Notes: generated from the sequence alone by a model not told the origin. DNA of 64,000 nt from Bog-473 sp963755495 (GCA_963755495.1 CAVWJS010000002.1:372001-436000); one strand, 5' to 3'. Positions 28,901 through 40,652 are shown, counted from the first letter of the stretch. Program-made: numbers and translations.

Positions 28901-28965
28901 GCGTTCTCCTTGTCACAGTCGTGCAACGCCGCGGGTCGCGTTCTGTTCCCGCAGGGTGGCGGACG

Positions 28966-29933
28966 CTATTCGCCGCGCTCTTCGAGCCAATGCTCGGCGT
29001 CGATGGCGGCCATGCAGCCCGACCCGGCCGAGGTGACCGCCTGGCGGTAGTAGTCGTCCTGCACGTCGCCGCAGGCGAACACCCCCTCGACGCTGGTACG
29101 GGAGGACTTCCCGATGGTGCGGACGTAGCCGTTGGCCTCCAGCTCCAGCTGGCCCTTGACCAGGGTGCTGTTGGGCTCGTGGCCGATGGCCACGAAGAGC
29201 CCGCTCACGGGCAGCTCGAAGGTCTCCGACGAGGTGGTGTGCTGCACCTTGATGCCGCTGACCTTGGTGTCGCCCGAGCACGTCGACGATGACCGAGTCC
29301 CACAGGAAGTCGATCTTGGGGTTCTTGAAGGCCCGTTCCTGCATGATCTTGGAGGCTCGCAGCTCGTCACGGCGGTGCACCACGGTCACCTTGGAGGCGA
29401 AGCGGGTGAGGAAGATGGCCTCTTCGAGGGCGGAGTCGCCCCCGCCGGCCACGGCGATGTGCTGCTCGCGGAAGAAGAACCCGTCGCAGGTGGCGCAGGT
29501 CGAGACCCCGTAGCCGAGGAGGCGGCTCTCGTTGGGGCAGCCCAGCATGAGCGAGCGGGCGCCGGTGGCGATGATCAGGGCGTCGGCCTCGAACGCGGGT
29601 TCGTCGGCGTCCGGGTGGGTCAGCCACAAGGGGAAGGGCGAGGGGGAGGAGAGGTCAAGGCGGCTGACCTTGGCCGTCCGCAGCTCGGCTCCGAAGCGGA
29701 TGGCCTGGGCCGCGCATGATCCCCATGAGCTCGGGGCCCATGACGCCGTCGACGAAGCCGGGGTAGTTCTCGACTTCGGTGGTGAGCATGAGCTGGCCGC
29801 CGGGTTGGTCGCTGTTCGACGAGGGCTCACCCTCTATGACCAGGGGTTCGAGCTGGGCGCGGGCGGCGTAGATGGCCGCCGTGAGGCCGGCCGGACCGGA
29901 GCCGATGATGACGACCTTGCGGCGTTCAGGCAT
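28966..29933 (-). CDS. trxB: Thioredoxin reductase (two frameshifts)
   Basis: Three colinear pieces make a normal low-Mr thioredoxin reductase of about 320 residues. The FAD motif is VVIIGSGPAGLTAAIYAARA, the redox centre CATC lies in STCATCDGFFF, the NADPH motif is VAGGGDSALEEAIFL, and the C-terminal FAD contact is EGVFACGDVQDDYYRQAVT. Frame changes occur near 29715 and 29282. It transfers electrons from NADPH to thioredoxin, whose gene lies about 65 bp downstream. The shifts are probably sequencing indels. Confidence 0.9.
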
Positions 29934-30239
29934 CGCTATGGGGCGCGACGCCGCGCTTGGAGTAGGCGAACGTCCCGACGGTACAGAAAATGGCGCCGAG
30001 CACCAGATAGGAGACCCACACCCTGTAGTGGAAGAGGTAGTCGGTGGTCAGGCGGATGAACCCGACGCTCAGGAGCACGGTGACGGCGAGGGCGACGACG
30101 CCGATGATGACCCCGAAGACGATGGCGCGCGCGGCGACGATGGCAGGGCGAATGGCCTTGTCGTTGACGGTGGCTACGACCGAGTCGATGGTGTCGAGCG
30201 CCCGGTTGGACAGGTCGTCGGTGAAGTGTGATCGGCCAC
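29926..30239 (-). CDS. Small two-helix membrane protein (possible indel near start)
   Basis: About 103 residues with two hydrophobic helices: RAIVFGVIIGVVALAVTVLL and a second around VSYLVLGAIFCTVGTFAYS. It resembles the uncharacterised phage-holin-like membrane proteins of Actinobacteria, but I do not recognise a named family. The frame has no in-frame start. A GTG at 30239 gives M-ADH followed by FTDDLSNRALDTIDSVVATV only if two bases near 30228 are removed. The stop overlaps the trxB start by about 8 bp. Confidence 0.55.
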
Positions 30240-30248
30240 GGGCAGAGA

Positions 30249-31110
30249 TTAGTCGTCGGGAGCCGAAGCCGAGGCCGGAACGATGTAGCAGACCCCCACC
30301 GTGTTGGGTCCGGTGTGCGAGCCCACCACGGGGCCGAGCTGGACCGACAGCAGCGGATGCTGACCCGGGACCGTCTCGAGGCCGGCGAGCACGTCGTCGA
30401 TGTCGTCGCAGGCGCCGTCGGCGACGGCCAGGCGTTCGAGGGGCGCGTCGGCGGCCACCTTGGCGCTGCAGGTAGCTGAGCGCACGGGTCCGGGTCCGCT
30501 GCTTGGACTCCTCGGCCACCTCGCCGTCCTTGACCACGATGACCGGCTTGATGGAGAGCAGTGAGCCCATCAGGGCCTGGGCGCCGCCGATGCGGCCACC
30601 ACGCTGGAGGAAGTCGAGTCCGCCCACGACGCCGAAGACCCGGGTCCGCGCGGTCCGGTCCTCGGATGCCGCCACGAGCTCGTCCAGGCCTGCTCCGGCG
30701 GCGGCTTCTTCGGCGGCGGCGATGACCATGAGGCCCTGTCCCATCGTCACCGAGCGGGTGTCGACCACACGAACGGGGATCTCGGTGAAGGTGTCGGCCG
30801 CCGTGACGGCCGAGGCGTACGTGGCGGAGAGCTTGGAGGAAATGGTGAGGCAGAGCACAGCGTCGGCCCCTTCGGCCGCGGCGCGCTGAAAGGCCGCGAT
30901 GAACATGCCCGGCGGAGGAGCGGCCGTTTCGGGGAGGTCGCCCTTGCCCTTGCAGCGGTGCCAGAACTCGTCGGGTGTGAGCTCGCTCCGGTCCTCGAAT
31001 TCCTCCGTGCCGAAACGGATGGTCAGGGGCACCACGATGACGTCGTGCGTCTTGACCAGTTCCTCGGTGAGGTCACAGGCGCTGTCGGTCACAATCCGCA
31101 CACCGGGCAT
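30249..31110 (-). CDS. DegV family fatty-acid-binding protein (one frameshift)
   Basis: The protein starts MPGVRIVTDSACDLTEELV, the DegV hallmark. It has LTISSKLSATYASAV, VVDTRSVTMGQGLM, FLQRGGRIGGAQALMGSLLSIKPV and, after a frame change near 30472, a C-terminal lobe ending GPNTVGVCYIVPAS. DegV/FakB proteins bind fatty acids, in some bacteria presenting them to a fatty-acid kinase. No kinase gene is seen here. It sits between murJ and trxB, where mycobacteria have sigM. Confidence 0.85.
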
Positions 31111-31146
31111 ACGAGGAGTCTGCCACGGGTACCTGCCAGGCGCCCC

Positions 31147-32835
31147 CTAGGAGGGCGAGCGTTGGTGGGCTACGAGTCGTCGTGTCTCGTGACGCCGCGC
31201 CGCCCGGGCGCGTGCTGCGTAGCGCCGGCCGAGAAGGATGGCCACGCCGCCGTAGACCGCCCCGCCGGCGACCATCGAACCGGCGACCCGGCCCAAGAGG
31301 ATAGGCCCATCGGTGGAACCGGAGACGTTGGACACGACCAGGACGACGACGCCCATGGCGAGCGATGCTGCCGCGACGCGGCGCAGCGGGTCCCAGGTCT
31401 CAGGGGTGCCCAGGCGACCGAACCAATGGCGCAGCAGGACGAGGCCGAGGATGGCGCCGACGGTGTAGGCCACGGAGAGGGACAGGGCCAGGCCACGCAC
31501 GCCGAGCGGGCTGACCAAGAGCACGGCCAGTGCCACGTTGATGGCATTCTCGATCAGGTAGAGGTAGAAGGCGACCTTGGTGCGCTGCATCGATTGCAGC
31601 ACGCGCACGACGTAGAGATAGGTGCAGAAGCCGGGCAGGCCGAGGGCGAACATGGCCAGGGCCGCGCCGGTGGCCGATGTCTCCGCCGGCGTGCTGTGCC
31701 CGTGGCCGAGGAGAAGGGCCACCGCGGGCTTGGCCAAGAGGAGCAGGCCCAGCGCGGCGGGGATGATGAGGGCCAACATGGCACGCAGCCCTCCGGAGAG
31801 GCGGGCCAGGAAGGCGGCGCGTTGACCGGTGGCCCACCGCTCGGCCAGGTCCGGTGCCACCACCGACATGACGGTGACGGCGACGATCCCGTAGGGCATC
31901 TGCAAGAAGGCGTAGGCGTAGGTGTACGAGGAGACCGGGTCGGATCCCCCGGCGGTGCCGGCGAGGAGGATGACCACGAACTGGGCGATCTGGTTGGCCA
32001 CCACGAAGCCGAAGGTCCACCCGCTGAGGCGCACCACGGTGCGCAGCGCGGCGTCGTGGAGGTCCCAGTGCCATCGGATCGGACCGAGCCCCGCCGTGCG
32101 CAGACTCGGGATCAGGGCGACGCATTGCAGCACGACGCCGAGCGAGGTGCCCAGCCCCAGCAGGATCACATCGGAGTGGTTGGTCTCGAGGCTGGCCAGG
32201 GTGGCGCCACGCCCGGTCAAGAGGCCGAACCAGACCAGGACGCCGATGCAGACCACGTTGTTGACGATCGGGGCCCAGGCCACGGCGACGAAGCGGCGTT
32301 GCGTGTTGAGCAGGGCGGTGGCCAGCGCGAAGAAGCCGTAGGCGGCGATCTGGATCACGAACCAGCGCAACAAGCGTGGTGGCGTCGGCGCGCTCGGCCA
32401 CGATCGTGTGGAGGAGTTGGGAGTGCGCTGACGTATCGAGCGCGGTCAGCCCGGTGATGAAGACAGGGGCCAGCACCAGCGCCGCCACCGTCGTGGTGAC
32501 GAGGACGACCATGGACACCGAGAGCACGGCCGAGATCGAGCGTGAACGCCTCATCCTTGGTCCGGTTGGCCAGCTGATCGACGAAGACCGGGATGAACGT
32601 GGCCGACAGCACCCCGCCCGAGCACGATGTCGTAGAGCATGTTGGGGGTGGTGTTGGCCAGGTTGAAGGCGTCGGCCAGGTGGGACTGGCCGAGCGCCCA
32701 GGCCAGCGCCACGATCCGCAACACGCCAGTCAGGCGCGAGACCCCGGTACCGACGGCGACATAGGAGGCGGCGGTGGAGAGTGAGACGCCACGCTGAGCC
32801 GGGGCGGCCGTTGGGCCGGGGCGGAGGTCGGTCAT
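31147..32835 (-). CDS. murJ: Lipid II flippase MurJ/MviN (three frameshifts)
   Basis: Colinear pieces give a polytopic MOP-superfamily protein: AASYVAVGTGVSRLTGVLRI, FNLANTTPNMLYDIVLG, LSATFIPVFVDQLANR, VIQIAAYGFFALATALLNTQ and more than ten TM helices. The C-terminus is short and basic. MurJ flips lipid II for peptidoglycan synthesis. Frame changes lie near 32619, 32545 and 32375, the first in a GGGCGGGG run. ATG 32835 follows the stop of the DUF6049 gene by 2 bp, as in the Rv3909-Rv3910 pair. Confidence 0.87.
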
Positions 32836-32837
32836 GA

Positions 32838-34951
32838 TCAGGCGGCCCGCGGACGGCGACGGCGGCCGCGGCGCCACGTCCGGGCCCACCACACCAGAAG
32901 GACGACTGCGGCCAAAGCGGTGAGGGCGACGCCGACCAGCGAGATGGAGGTGGAGTGCACGGTCAGGATCGGCCCGGGCGATGACCAGCGCCCGTCGGGC
33001 GTCGTCAGCGTGACCTCGACGGGGAGCCGGTCGCCCGAGGTGCGCGAGCGGGCCTGTATGCGCACCGGCGTGGTGGGGCGGTCGAGGGTGAGGGTGCGGG
33101 AGTTCCCATCGGGAAAGGTGAACTTGTCGCTGTTCAGCGAGACCACCACCTTGATCGGGAAGGGCGCCGAGGACAGGACCGAGACCGGGATGGCGGCCGT
33201 GCGCGAGGTGAAGGTGATGGTGCCCTGGTTCGCCAGCGAAATGAGGTCGAGCACGCCGCCGAAATGCTGGCTGAAGATGGCGAGGGCGCGTTGTACGTTG
33301 CGCCGGGTCGAACTGCCGGTTCTCCGTGGCCAGGAGGAGATCGGACAGCGTGGTGAGGACCGCGGGGTGACCGCTCACGGCGGCGCTGAGGGAAGTGAGT
33401 TGCACGCGGCGCGGTGGCCAGACGCTGGGCCTGGCCGGAGGGGATCTTCTCGGGGCGTCGACCCCGATTGGAGGTGTCGGGTCGCTGGCTCCTCGTTCCC
33501 GCCCTTGTGCACCTGGGTGAAGAACTGGTTGAGCGTCACGGGCTGTAAGCACGGGGTTACCGGACATGCTCTCCGAGGAGCGTGTTGAGAAAGGTCGTCG
33601 AGGGTCGCCACTGTGCCGGTGGCTCCAAGATCGACGCCGCGGGCGTCGGATTTGAAGGGGTTCTCGAAATGGATGAACTCGAGCGTGGCGAGAAGCTGGT
33701 TGGCGGCCAGGACGGGATTAGCCGGGTGCGGCGTCGAAGAAGGAGGCGAGCTGGCTGTCGGCCCCCGCTGCGGTGACACGGGTGCCGCGGTCGAGCGAGA
33801 GCGAGAAGGTCTGGGCGAAGGTGAGGGAGTCAGAGCCGGTCGGTGCGAGGTTGTCGTCCGCCAGGACGAGCCGGTCGGTGTGCGCCGCCTGCAAGCCCAA
33901 CCCGAGATTGGCGGCACTGGTGCTCGTGAAGGTCGAGGACGTGTCGACCCATGGTCCAGCGGTCGGATGCAAACCGGCCTGGCGTAGAAGGGAGTCGCCC
34001 CGGAGCAGTTGGGTCTCGATCTCGTCACTCAACCCGCCGCCCGCCAGGGCGGCCACGTCGATAGGAACGTAGGGCTGGTCGATGAGCTCGTCGCCCGCGG
34101 GCGCTGTCGTCAAGGTCGCGAGCTGCTCCTTGGCCCGCTGGCCTGGCTTGGCGCCCTCGGTCACCAAGCTGACCATGGTGGCGGGGTTCACCGCCAAGGT
34201 GAGAGGGATGTTCCGATGCGCAAAGAGCGTCCCGGCGACTGCTTCTTGGAGGGTGAGCGAGGCCTTCGATGGTGTCGAGAGGGCGGGCGAGAAAGGCGCG
34301 GAGAGGGGCATGATCACACTCACCCGCAGCGCACCCCCCGTCCCGACGGAGCTGCTTAGCCCCGGTTCTTGGTAGGTGAGGAAGGTGGAGTAGCGGCCCG
34401 AGGGCGGTGTTGGCGCCTTGGCGGTAGAGCGCAACCGACACCGGGTAAACGCCACCGCAGGTCCCGTCGTCGGGCGTGCACCCGAGGATGAGTGTCGGCG
34501 CGCCGGCCGGGCAGGCCACGCTGCCCGGGGGCACGGTGGTCGGAGCCTTCGCCGTGCCATCGGGGAGCACGGTGGTGCAGGTTGTCGCCACCCGCCCGGT
34601 GGCGGTGATCGCTACGGAAGCGCTGAAGTGCCCGAGGACGGCTTGGTCCGGCACGGCGCTGGTGGCCTGGTCCAACTCCGTCTCGTTATTGATCCGGTTG
34701 TAGAAGGTCACGACGACATGGAGGTCGTTGACGGCACCGGCAGCGGGTCCCGCTCCCACGGTGAGACGAGAACCAGGGAGAGGCCGGGGTGACCCATGGT
34801 GTCTGGGCGCGCAGCGTCAGGGAGGGACTCGACGAGCCCGTGCCCGCAGTGATCGGCCTCGCGGCGCGCCACGGCGCTGGCCGGAACCGCCGGTGGCAAG
34901 GAGCCCGGTGGCCACGCCGAGAGCGCACAGGCAGACCATGGCCCAGCGCAT
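32838..34951 (-). CDS. DUF6049 family secreted/membrane-anchored protein (several frameshifts)
   Basis: A signal-like start (MRWAMVCLCALGVATGLLAT) is followed, across at least four frame changes, by colinear pieces. These are NDLHVVVTFYNRINNETELD, LRVSVIMPLSAPFSPALS, GTLFAHRNIPLTLAVNP, QPYVPIDVAALAGGGLSDEI and a final beta-domain (ITFTSRTAAIPVSVLSSAPF). A TM helix (SLVGVALTALAAVVLLVWWA) and an Arg-rich tail end the protein. This matches DUF6049 proteins next to murJ in Actinobacteria; their function is unknown but they are envelope-located. The gene diverges from cca with only a 19-bp gap. Confidence 0.75.
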
Positions 34952-34970
34952 CGACACAGGGACACGCTAG

Positions 34971-36381
34971 ATGCCGCACTACCGTGGTCGGGTGCCATCT
35001 ACGTCCGTGCCCGAACGCTTCCGTCCTCTGCAGGAGGCGACGGCGGAGCTGGCGGAGCGTTTCCGCCAGGCCGATCGCACTCTGTATCTGGTGGGAGGCT
35101 CGGTCCGGGACGCTCTCTTTCCGACCGGCGCCGAGGCGGATCCCGACTTCGATCTCACGACCGACGCGCGACCCGAGGAGATCGAGCGTTTGGTGCGGGG
35201 ATGGGCGGACGACGTGTGGACCCAGGGGGCGCGGTTCGGGACCATCGGCTGTCGGCGCGCCGGCCAGCTCTTCGAGATCACTACACACCGGGCCGAGGTG
35301 TACGTGCCCGACTCACGCAAGCCGGAGGTCACCTTCGGGGACGATATCGAGCTCGACCTGTCGCGGCGCGACTTCACCATCAACGCGCTGGCCCTCCGCC
35401 TGCCCGACATGGAATTGGTCGATCCTTTCGACGGCTTGACCGATCTGGCCGCTGGACGCCTGCGCACGCCGCTTGACCCCGAGGTGTCCTTTGGCGACGA
35501 CCCTTTGCGCATGTTGCGCGCCGCCCGCTTCATGGCTCGCTTCTCACTCAAGCCCGATCCGGCCCTCGAGGCCGCGGTCGAAGCGATGCACGAACGGCTT
35601 TCCATCGTGTCGCGCGAGCGCATCCGCGACGAACTCGACAAGATCGTGGTGCTCGCCCGTTCCTTCCGAGGCGTTGTGGTTCGTGGTGCGCACCGGATTG
35701 GCCGCCGAGTTCTTCCCCGAGCTGCCCGGTCTGGCCCTCGAGCAGGACCCCATTCACCGTCACAAGGACGTGCTGGCGCATACGCTGGCCGTGGTGGACA
35801 AGACCTCACCGGATCGCCTGCTTCGCTTGGCTGCTCTCTTCCACGATGTGGGCAAGCCCCGCACGCGGGCGATCACCGACGGCGGCGTGAGCTTTCATCA
35901 TCATGAGGTAGTGGGGGCGCGCATGACGCGCACTCGCATGGAGGCGCTGCGCTACTCAGCCGACGACATCGACACCGTGGTGCGCTTGGTCGAGCTCCAC
36001 TTGCGCTTCCATACGTACCGGCTGGGATGGACCGACAAGGCGGTGCGGCGCTACGTGCGCGACGCGGGCGAACACCTCGAACGACTGAACGAACTGACCC
36101 GGTGCGACTGCACGACGCGTAACGCCAGCAAGGCGCGCGCGCTGGCCCGGCGCATGGACGAGCTCGAGGAGCGCATCGTCGAACTCGGCAAAGAGGAGGA
36201 GCTGCGCGCCCTGCGCCCCGACCTGTCGGGCGATCAGGTCATGGAGCTGCTCGAGGTCGGACCGGGTCCTGTGATCGGGCGCGCCCTGGCGTTCCTCATG
36301 GAGCTACGACTCGACGAGGGTCCGCTCGGTGAGGAAGAAGCGGGCCGTCGTCTGCGGGAGTGGTGGCGGGACCAAGCCTGA
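34971..36381 (+). CDS. cca: CCA tRNA nucleotidyltransferase (one frameshift)
   Basis: The N-terminal nucleotidyltransferase core shows LVGGSVRDALF and the metal-binding DFDLTTDA, then RRDFTINALAL, DPLRMLRAARFMARF and ERIRDELDKIV. After a frame change near 35663 (TTCCTTCC run) come EALWFVVRTGLAAEFFPEL, an HD domain (LAALFHDVGKPRTRA) and a C-terminal tail. Restored length is about 470 residues, as for actinobacterial PcnA/Cca, which adds or repairs the tRNA 3' CCA end. Confidence 0.92.
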
Positions 36382-36428
36382 GCCCGGCCCCCTGGGGGAG
36401 TGTGGACTGGGCCTAGAGCTGCGCCGGG

Positions 36429-37525
<1,097 letters not shown>

Positions 37526-37529
<4 letters not shown>

Positions 37530-38218
37530 CGGATGTCTCCTTCATAGGTGAGGTCGGTGGGAACCGATCGTGCATAGGTGGGCCCGGTGGGAACCGAGGT
37601 GGGAACGGATTGGGCGGGCGCGCGTTCGCTCGCGATCAGCCGGTCGAGCCAGCTGATGTCCTGCGCCACGCTGTCGGCTGTGTGTTGCACGACCGAGCGG
37701 GCATAGACGTCGAGTACGACGTTGGTTCCCTCGGCCTCGGTCAGCCGCTGGACCAGTTGGGCCCGACGGCGCTCCAGCAGCGCGAGGCGGGCCTGGGGGG
37801 CGAGATGCCGAGCGAAAGCGAGCCGCAGACCGAAACTGCGGGCATCGTCGAGAGAGCTGCCGTCAGCCAGCAACTGGACGAAGAGCTGCCGACCCTTCTC
37901 GGTGATCCGATAGACCTTCTTGCCCCGCCGGGAATGCGAGGCTGAATAGCGCCGGGCCCGCAGCACGGCGAGCTCGCCGCTCAGCGAGCCGGTCGGCGGA
38001 GCCTTGGGCGTGTCCTCGGTTCTCTGGGGGATGTCCTGAGCGGACGGCCCTTCGGTCGCCATCACGGCGCCGCTCTTTTCCAGCCGGGTGAGGGCGGGGT
38101 AGATCGAACCGAAAGAGACGTTGGCCAGAATGCCAAGGTTGTCCCGCAATTGGCGCCTGATCTCGTAACCGTGCAGGTCCCGTTCTTCCAGGAGCCCCAG
38201 GATGGCCATGTCCAACAT
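37526..38218 (-). CDS. PadR family transcriptional regulator
   Basis: A 230-residue regulator whose N-terminal winged helix reads MLDMAILGLLEERDLHGYEIRRQL, then FGSIYPALTRLEKSGAV, the PadR signature. A linker of about 35 residues, longer than in classical PadR proteins, precedes the wing sequence SRRGKKVYRITEKGRQLF. A helical C-terminal dimerisation part and a repetitive SVPT-rich end follow. The stop overlaps ino1 (ATGA). A palindrome just upstream suggests autoregulation of the padR-ino1 operon. Confidence 0.92.
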
Positions 38219-38228
38219 TGCGGTTCAG

Positions 38229-38245
38229 TATATCGAATCGATATA
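38229..38245. promoter_or_regulatory. Palindromic PadR operator candidate
   Basis: TATATCG-AAT-CGATATA is a perfect 7-bp inverted repeat 11 bp upstream of the padR start codon. PadR repressors typically bind AT-rich inverted repeats of this form over their own promoter. Binding is inferred. Confidence 0.65.
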
Positions 38246-38340
38246 GCGAAGTACACCACCCTGTCACTCCGAGGTCACCAACCTGTCGCAAATTGCGCGA
38301 AGAGGTGTGATCGCGGTGCGTGGGGGGTAGCCTTGCGACC

Positions 38341-38775
38341 GTGTCCGTGACCTCGGAGCCGGGGGCGTCTGGGAGAGCTGTCAGTGCCGAAATTTCGGCC
38401 GGGGTGGAGTACCGCCTTGTGCGCAATCGGGTGATCCGTGACGTGGAGCGGGGCCGGAAACTGAAGGTCGATGTCTGTGACGCCCACCCTGAGCTGCTGC
38501 GAGCGGCCCGCAATGTGGGACGACCAACCAAGGAGTCCTGTCCTATTTGTCAGGACGGCCGTCTGGCCAAGGTGACCTTTGTTTTCGGGGCCAAATTGCC
38601 GGCGGGCGGTCGTTGCCCGGGGACCGCGGCCGAGCTCACTGCGCTGTGCCGTCGCCCCGAACCGGTGCTCTGCTACGAGGTGGAAGTGTGCCCGGAGTGC
38701 GCCTGGCACCATCTGATGCGGAAGTATCCAGCCGGCGGGCCCAAGGCGCGTGGACGGCGAAAAGTGGCCCAGTGA
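38341..38775 (+). CDS. DUF5318 family protein
   Basis: About 144 residues from GTG 38341, with VEYRLVRNRVIRDVERGRKLK, VGRPTKESCPICQDGRL and VLCYEVEVCPECAWHHLMRKY. Two CPxC pairs (CPIC and CPEC) could form a zinc ribbon. This matches the DUF5318 family, represented by Rv0049 beside ino1/padR in mycobacteria. No function is known. The stop overlaps the panB start (GTGA). A GTG at 38347 is an alternative start. Confidence 0.85.
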   Translation: MSVTSEPGASGRAVSAEISAGVEYRLVRNRVIRDVERGRKLKVDVCDAHPELLRAARNVGRPTKESCPICQDGRLAKVTFVFGAKLPAGGRCPGTAAELTALCRRPEPVLCYEVEVCPECAWHHLMRKYPAGGPKARGRRKVAQ

Positions 38776-39638
38776 GCGACCCTGCCCTGAATCCTTCGAT
38801 CGCACCGAGCCCTGTAACGGTTCCCTCGCTGCGCACCCGCAAACGGCGGACCGGAGCGGTCCCGATCGTGATGGTCACCGCGTACGACGAGCCAGGGGCA
38901 CGGATCGTGTCCAATGCCGGTGTCGACATTTTGCTGGTGGGCGACTCCGTCTCGAACAACGTGCTGGGCCACAAGGACGCCTTGCACATCGATACCGACG
39001 TCATGGTGCATCACGTCACGGCCGTGGCGCAGGCCCACCCGCGTTGCCTGATTGTGGGGGACATGCCATGGATGAGCTACCACCTCTCCACCGACGACGC
39101 CGTCCGCAACGCGGCCAAGTTGATCCGGGCCGGGGCGCAGGCAGTGAAGCTCGAGGGGGGACGGGCCCGGCTCCCGGTCATTGATGCCATCATCCGCGCC
39201 GAAATCCCCGTCATGGGCCACCTTGGGCTCACGCCGCAGTCGGTTCTGGCCATGGGCGGTTTCAAAGTCCAGGCCCGTAACATCGCCGCCGCGGACGCCC
39301 TGCTGGACGCGGCCAAGTCGTTGGAGGCGGCCGGATGCTTCGCCTTCGTGATCGAAGGGGTTCCCGATGTGGTGGGCGCCGCCGCCACCGACGCCGTCAG
39401 CGTGCCGACGATCGGTATCGGCGCCGGACCCTCCTGTGACGGGCAGGTGATGGTCTTTCATGATCTACTCGGGTTGGGCGCGCACACCCCGCCCAAGTTC
39501 GTGCGCCAATACGCGGAGCTCGGGCGGATCGCCACCGAAGCCATCGCCGCCTTTGCTGATGACGTACGTGCCGGAAGCTTCCCCAGCGATGCCGAGAGCT
39601 ATCACGGCACAGCAGAGCTGGGAGAGGCGCTGAGCTGA
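38772..39638 (+). CDS. panB: 3-methyl-2-oxobutanoate hydroxymethyltransferase
   Basis: A 288-residue PanB starting at GTG 38772. The TIM-barrel landmarks are VMVTAYDEPGARIVSNAGVD, ILLVGDSVSNNVLGH (metal-binding Asp), CLIVGDMPWMSY, AQAVKLEGG, VMGHLGLTPQSV and PTIGIGAGPSCDGQVMV. It transfers a hydroxymethyl group from methylene-THF to 2-oxoisovalerate, the first step to pantothenate. No panC or panD is next to it. The following 171 bp before rpsF hold no gene. Confidence 0.95.
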   Translation: MSDPALNPSIAPSPVTVPSLRTRKRRTGAVPIVMVTAYDEPGARIVSNAGVDILLVGDSVSNNVLGHKDALHIDTDVMVHHVTAVAQAHPRCLIVGDMPWMSYHLSTDDAVRNAAKLIRAGAQAVKLEGGRARLPVIDAIIRAEIPVMGHLGLTPQSVLAMGGFKVQARNIAAADALLDAAKSLEAAGCFAFVIEGVPDVVGAAATDAVSVPTIGIGAGPSCDGQVMVFHDLLGLGAHTPPKFVRQYAELGRIATEAIAAFADDVRAGSFPSDAESYHGTAELGEALS

Positions 39639-39809
39639 ATTTACGGCGGGAGGCGCTTCCGGCGAGGAGTGCCTTCTCATGGGCGTTGCGGCCGGCGGCG
39701 AAAAGGCGAGCTCCGGCCTCGACTACTATGCATGCCCGCAACAGACCCTGCCCCTGACCGTCAGGGGCCCGGAGCGATTCGCCCGGTCCAGAGGGAGGTA
39801 TGACCGCAC

Positions 39810-40139
39810 ATGCGGCCTTACGAAGTCATGGCCATCTTTGAGGCCACCACAGACCCCACCGTCATTCAAGGGGTGCTCGACCGCGTGCTCGAGCTGATCC
39901 GCAGCACCGGGGGCAACCCCGGCGCCATCGACCGCTGGGGTAAGCGCACGTTTGCCTATGAGGTGAACCACAAGCGCGAGGGCTACTACGTCGTCGTCGA
40001 ATTCACGTCGGGCGTCCAGACAGTGGCTGACCTCGATCGCATGCTTGGACTGGCCGACGAGGTCGTACGCCACAAGATCGTCCGCTTGCCCGATTCTGTG
40101 GGCGGTCGCAAAGTGGCGGCTCAGCCGGCCGCCGGCTGA
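39810..40139 (+). CDS. rpsF: 30S ribosomal protein S6
   Basis: A 109-residue S6 starting MRPYEVMAIFEATTDPTVIQ, with WGKRTFAYEVNHKREGYYVV and VVRHKIVRLPD. It binds 16S rRNA together with S18. AGAGGGAGGT precedes the ATG. It opens the rpsF-ssb-rpsR-rplI operon. Confidence 0.96.
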   Translation: MRPYEVMAIFEATTDPTVIQGVLDRVLELIRSTGGNPGAIDRWGKRTFAYEVNHKREGYYVVVEFTSGVQTVADLDRMLGLADEVVRHKIVRLPDSVGGRKVAAQPAAG

Positions 40140-40175
40140 TCCCGGCTACAGATCGCGGGACGAGAGGAGCACACA

Positions 40176-40652
40176 ATGGCGACGGATAACAGCGTGGTCC
40201 TGGTTGGCAACATCACCCGGGACCCCGAGTTGCGTTTCACCAATACGGGGCAGCCGACCGCCTCCTTCGGGTTGGCCGTTAACCGGCGGTGGCAAAACCG
40301 ACAAACCCAGGAGTGGGAAGAAGCCACTTCATTCTTCGATGTGGTGTGTTGGCGCGAGATGGCCGAGAACGTAAGCGAAACGCTTACCCGGGGAGCTCGC
40401 GTGATGGTGGCCGGCCGTTTGGAACAACGCAGTTGGGAAACGCAGGAGGGTGACAAGCGCTCGAAGGTCGAAGTCGTGGCCGACGAGATCGGCCCTTCCT
40501 TGCGCTGGGCCACCGCCCAAATAACCAAGAACGAGCGACGGGGCCCGAGTGACGGCCCCCCGCGCGGCGGGAATCGCCCCCCGCAATCGTCACCCCCACC
40601 AGCGGCCCCCAACAATGGCGGCGGCTACGGATTCGATGAGGAGCCCTTCTAA
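40176..40652 (+). CDS. ssb: Single-stranded DNA-binding protein
   Basis: A 158-residue SSB with an N-terminal OB fold (NSVVLVGNITRDPELRFTNTG, FDVVCWREMAENV), a Gly/Pro/Asn-rich linker and the acidic tip DEEPF that recruits replication and repair proteins. AGGAGC precedes the ATG. The final A of its TAA stop is the first base of the rpsR ATG (1-bp overlap), linking SSB and ribosomal protein expression. Confidence 0.96.
   Translation: MATDNSVVLVGNITRDPELRFTNTGQPTASFGLAVNRRWQNRQTQEWEEATSFFDVVCWREMAENVSETLTRGARVMVAGRLEQRSWETQEGDKRSKVEVVADEIGPSLRWATAQITKNERRGPSDGPPRGGNRPPQSSPPPAAPNNGGGYGFDEEPF

Noticed and set aside
30958..32457. Long 499-codon plus-strand open frame
   Set aside because: It is antisense to murJ, has a biased Gly/Glu/His composition and no domain; the minus-strand pieces match MurJ.
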